This document shows, piece after piece, positions 61,561-64,000 of a stretch of DNA of 64,000 nt (its first letter is position 1; each line of letters opens with the position of its first letter). The DNA comes from Mantis religiosa (taxonomy: Eukaryota > Arthropoda > Insecta > Mantodea > Mantidae), in assembly GCA_030765055.1 (NCBI GenBank), contig CM060958.1, forward strand, positions 75,722,985-75,786,984, written 5' to 3'. Under the pieces are notes generated by a model. It ran no database searches. It was not told the DNA's origin and saw only the letters and a program-made list of their open reading frames with translations. Made by a program: the position numbers and the translations under genes.

Positions 61561-61914
61561 TTTGGAACTCTTAGAACATAACTACCATTTTAAAAAAATC
61601 CAAATGCACTTTCATTAATTAAAATGTAACTTTTTCTCTTAATCCATTATTATGAAATACTTCCACTTGGTGTGTATCATGGAAACTAGAGCAAAGAAAA
61701 ATTTTTCATTTCATATTTGGTTTTCACAACCCAAAATTAGTAAGAATTGACTCATGAAGTGCAGGAAACATTCCAAGATTGTTTTTTTGTTGGCCAGTAT
61801 TATTACTAGTACTTAATCACCTAATGAGGCATTGTTGTACTTAATTTTTGATTTGAGAAATTAAGAAAAGTGAGACAAGTAGACTATGCTGCTGCTTCAA
61901 GACTGCACACTGGA
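61561..61914. other. No feature recognised
   Basis: AT-rich sequence beyond the pseudogene. Confidence 0.35.
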
Positions 61915-62270
61915 AAGGCCAACTCATGAAATGGAATAAACTTTTTGTAGTCAATTTTTAACAATTTGTCACTTACATTTTATATTATTGAGGGACTAGT
62001 TTTGGAAGCCGTTGCATCCATTATCAACCTCAAAGGTCTGACTCATCTTGTCATCTGCTCTCCTCTCTGAACTTCTTTGTCAAATTATCTACTGGTGGGA
62101 TTTCAAAGTTCATTACTTTGTCCTGATTTTTCCATATTAGTATGTTCTCCCATGTTGTCAATTTGTTTTTGTTTATCACCCCTTTTAGTAATTTTGGATT
62201 TCAGTCAATGTCATGGTTTTTCTTCCAAAAATGAAATGCTATTGCTGACTTATCTTCTTGAACTGGTTTT
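61915..62270 (-). pseudogene. PLE C-terminal fragment, third family
   Basis: Minus strand: AFHFWKKNHDID, PKLLKGVINKNKLTTWENIL, WKNQDKVMNFEIPPVDN, aligning with HFWGKN...PEPKLLKHT...STWEQIF...NFDIPQKD of the 56400-58140 PLE. It then runs through TTGATAATGG, ATGCAACGGCTTCC, AAAAC, a degraded form of the hammerhead-like motif, and TAGTCCCTCAATAAT. Confidence 0.7.
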
Positions 62271-63139
62271 GGGATTGTATATATGTATATGTTGCATATA
62301 GATGCTTAGATAACACTAAGAGAGAGAATGGAACACTGCACTATCATGCAGGAAATGTTGCAATAGCTATTAAAGAAAACCGAATCAAGAATGAAAAAAA
62401 AAAAAATTGTAATCAGAATACCATCTTTAAGTCTTGTACAATGTGTAATCAGCTCCCTTCTCATAAAAGAATAATACCTGTGTATCTACAGCACAGCACT
62501 CAGGAACAGCTTTAACTCGTAACAGAAGAAACAAGAAAATTGGTGATGCCACTACCATAACACCTGTAGTACTAAATATGAAATTCAAAAATGGTCACAT
62601 ACTACCCATTCATATCAAATTTCAGAAAATTTTCCTACAAAAACATCATCACTCACAAGAATCACACACAGAACACACATACTTGGAAACTTATTAAGAG
62701 TATCAACAAAGGAATCAGTACTGTAGAACTCAAAACCATGATTTATACAATAAACTTCTAAGATTGCAGTAAAATACACATTGAGAAACAGAAGGAACAT
62801 CAACATTGTAGCACAGAACACATTTTCAATACAAAATATAACCAAATAGACAAGTCCTTAGTAATGCAAATTACTGGAATTCCAATTACAAAATAAACAC
62901 ACATCCAGCCATGCTAAATGAAGCGAAACATTCTCATAACTCTCTGTAAGTGAAGAAACCTTCATAAATAAAAACAGATACTGGGTCATGAATTTTTAAA
63001 CCTTACGTTAGACATCTTCATCAGGTACATTGTGCCACGAACCATCTTTCTCAGCTCTTCTCATACAGATCAAAATATCAGTAGATCTACAGTTCAAGAT
63101 GAAAGCGAAAGCTTTTGAAATATATTCTATTTTTAAAAT
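62271..63139. other. No feature recognised
   Basis: AT-rich. CTGATGAAGATGTCTAACG on the minus strand near 63005-63030 resembles the 5' half of the motif seen elsewhere, without a clear stem. Confidence 0.35.
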
Positions 63140-63151
63140 TAAGTGAAACAA

Positions 63152-63288
63152 TATAGTGAAATTTAACTGTATTAGAACACCACAGTGAAGCGAAATAATT
63201 ATTAAATTATAGATGAGTCGTATTGAGACTCAATATAGGTACGTAAGTGAAGCCGATGTGTATTAAATACAACTCATCTATAATTTAA
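63152..63288. repeat. Short palindromic element with 12 bp TSD
   Basis: TAAGTGAAACAA at 63140-63151 and 63289-63300 flanks 137 bp. ATTAAATTATAGATGAGTCG is inverted at the right (CAACTCATCTATAATTTAAT). It is the same family as 51574-51890 but with nearly the whole inner palindrome missing. Confidence 0.85.
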
Positions 63289-63300
63289 TAAGTGAAACAA

Positions 63301-64000
63301 ATTCGTCCTTATGCAACTTCAAGAGTCAAGTAGTGGACTTAGGAAATTAAAATGAAATCTAAATCTAAAAATGCAAATTACACTGATTTTGAAGAATTCT
63401 GGTATGGATAAATATACAAGTGAAATGAACAGAAATGCTAATGATACAAGAGGTCATTGCCAAAGAGTTGGAAGAGACAGTCATAAGGAGCATACTGGTG
63501 CAATAGAACACCATTTAGAACAACATTCAACTAAATGAATGACATTTATCTCACCAGGTAAATCACACTGGGTTACATGAAGCAGAGTGGGACGATGCAG
63601 TACAATAAAGATTCATGTTGAGGTTCCAGACAAGCCCATTAAAATGAACCTTTAATCTGCTAAACCTCCTATACACAATCATGCTTTGTCAACAATTGTG
63701 TTAAATGGCTATTCAAAGCTAATACTGCCGCCACCATGGATAGTCATTGGGGAAGAAGTTGATACAATTGCTGGCTTATTTTCTGGAGACTATATGAAGT
63801 GATTACAGTTTTTTAACACTCCTGTTTAGAAATTAAGCCATGAAACAAGCTGTCCCCAACATACACTCTTTATGTTACAATGTGTAAGTAAGTTACATGA
63901 AGAGATGATGCCAGGAAAAATCTCAGGATAATGAACTACATGTAGGATTTTTCACTTCCTTCACTGCATAGAACCTTTGTGTTTGTACATTAATAAAGCA
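63301..64000. other. No feature recognised
   Basis: AT-rich sequence to the end of the window. Confidence 0.35.

Overview
This is a eukaryotic window, most likely from a TE-rich arthropod, probably an insect. Coding exons are few and interrupted by introns, base composition is AT-rich, long microsatellites occur, and nearly every protein-like segment belongs to a transposable element family common in insects. I cannot name the species. There is no bacterial operon structure, CRISPR array or rRNA.

Host genes are scarce. The clear one is the terminal exon of Mesh1/HDDC3 (1714-1938, + strand), which has an acceptor site, a stop codon and a polyadenylation signal. A second candidate terminal exon (37488-37694, - strand) has an open 68-codon frame that I could not assign to a family.

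Layout from left to right. 1-840: rearranged Penelope-like (PLE) debris. 1714-1990: end of Mesh1. 2071-8432: a tRNA-derived SINE, a CR1/Jockey-type LINE carrying a PLE-derived palindrome, a LINE ORF1 esterase fragment, an IS630/Tc1-type transposase pseudogene with an unusually long D-to-E gap, and a LINE 3' region. 10084-16000: a second LINE, a Tc1-like DD34E pseudogene, a ~390 bp duplicated segment and a two-unit tandem repeat. 16587-18994: an internally deleted Gypsy element with both LTRs. 19590-25180: a mariner scrap, SINEs, a long AAT array, PLE fragments and nested fold-back elements. 27180-34610: LINE, hAT (with SINE and PLE insertions) and gag-like fragments. 36640-47990: LINE 3' regions, a pogo/Tigger-like element, a Jockey-type LINE in a twin-priming configuration, a fragment of an unnamed Cys-rich repeated protein, piggyBac and another PLE. 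48560-63300: more fold-backs, a LINE RNase H tail, a deleted IS630-type element, the best PLE (RT plus GIY-YIG nuclease) and a longer degenerate copy of the Cys-rich repeated protein.

The unifying theme is a set of Penelope-related and palindromic 'snap-back' insertions. Several are flanked by exact 9-13 bp target-site duplications. Many carry the same short RNA-like motif: CTGANGA, then T, a hairpin, and GAAA. It resembles a hammerhead ribozyme core. In four PLE copies the motif coincides with the last codons of the PLE reading frame, so one stretch appears to serve as both protein and RNA. Three insertions interrupt other elements, giving a readable order of insertion events.
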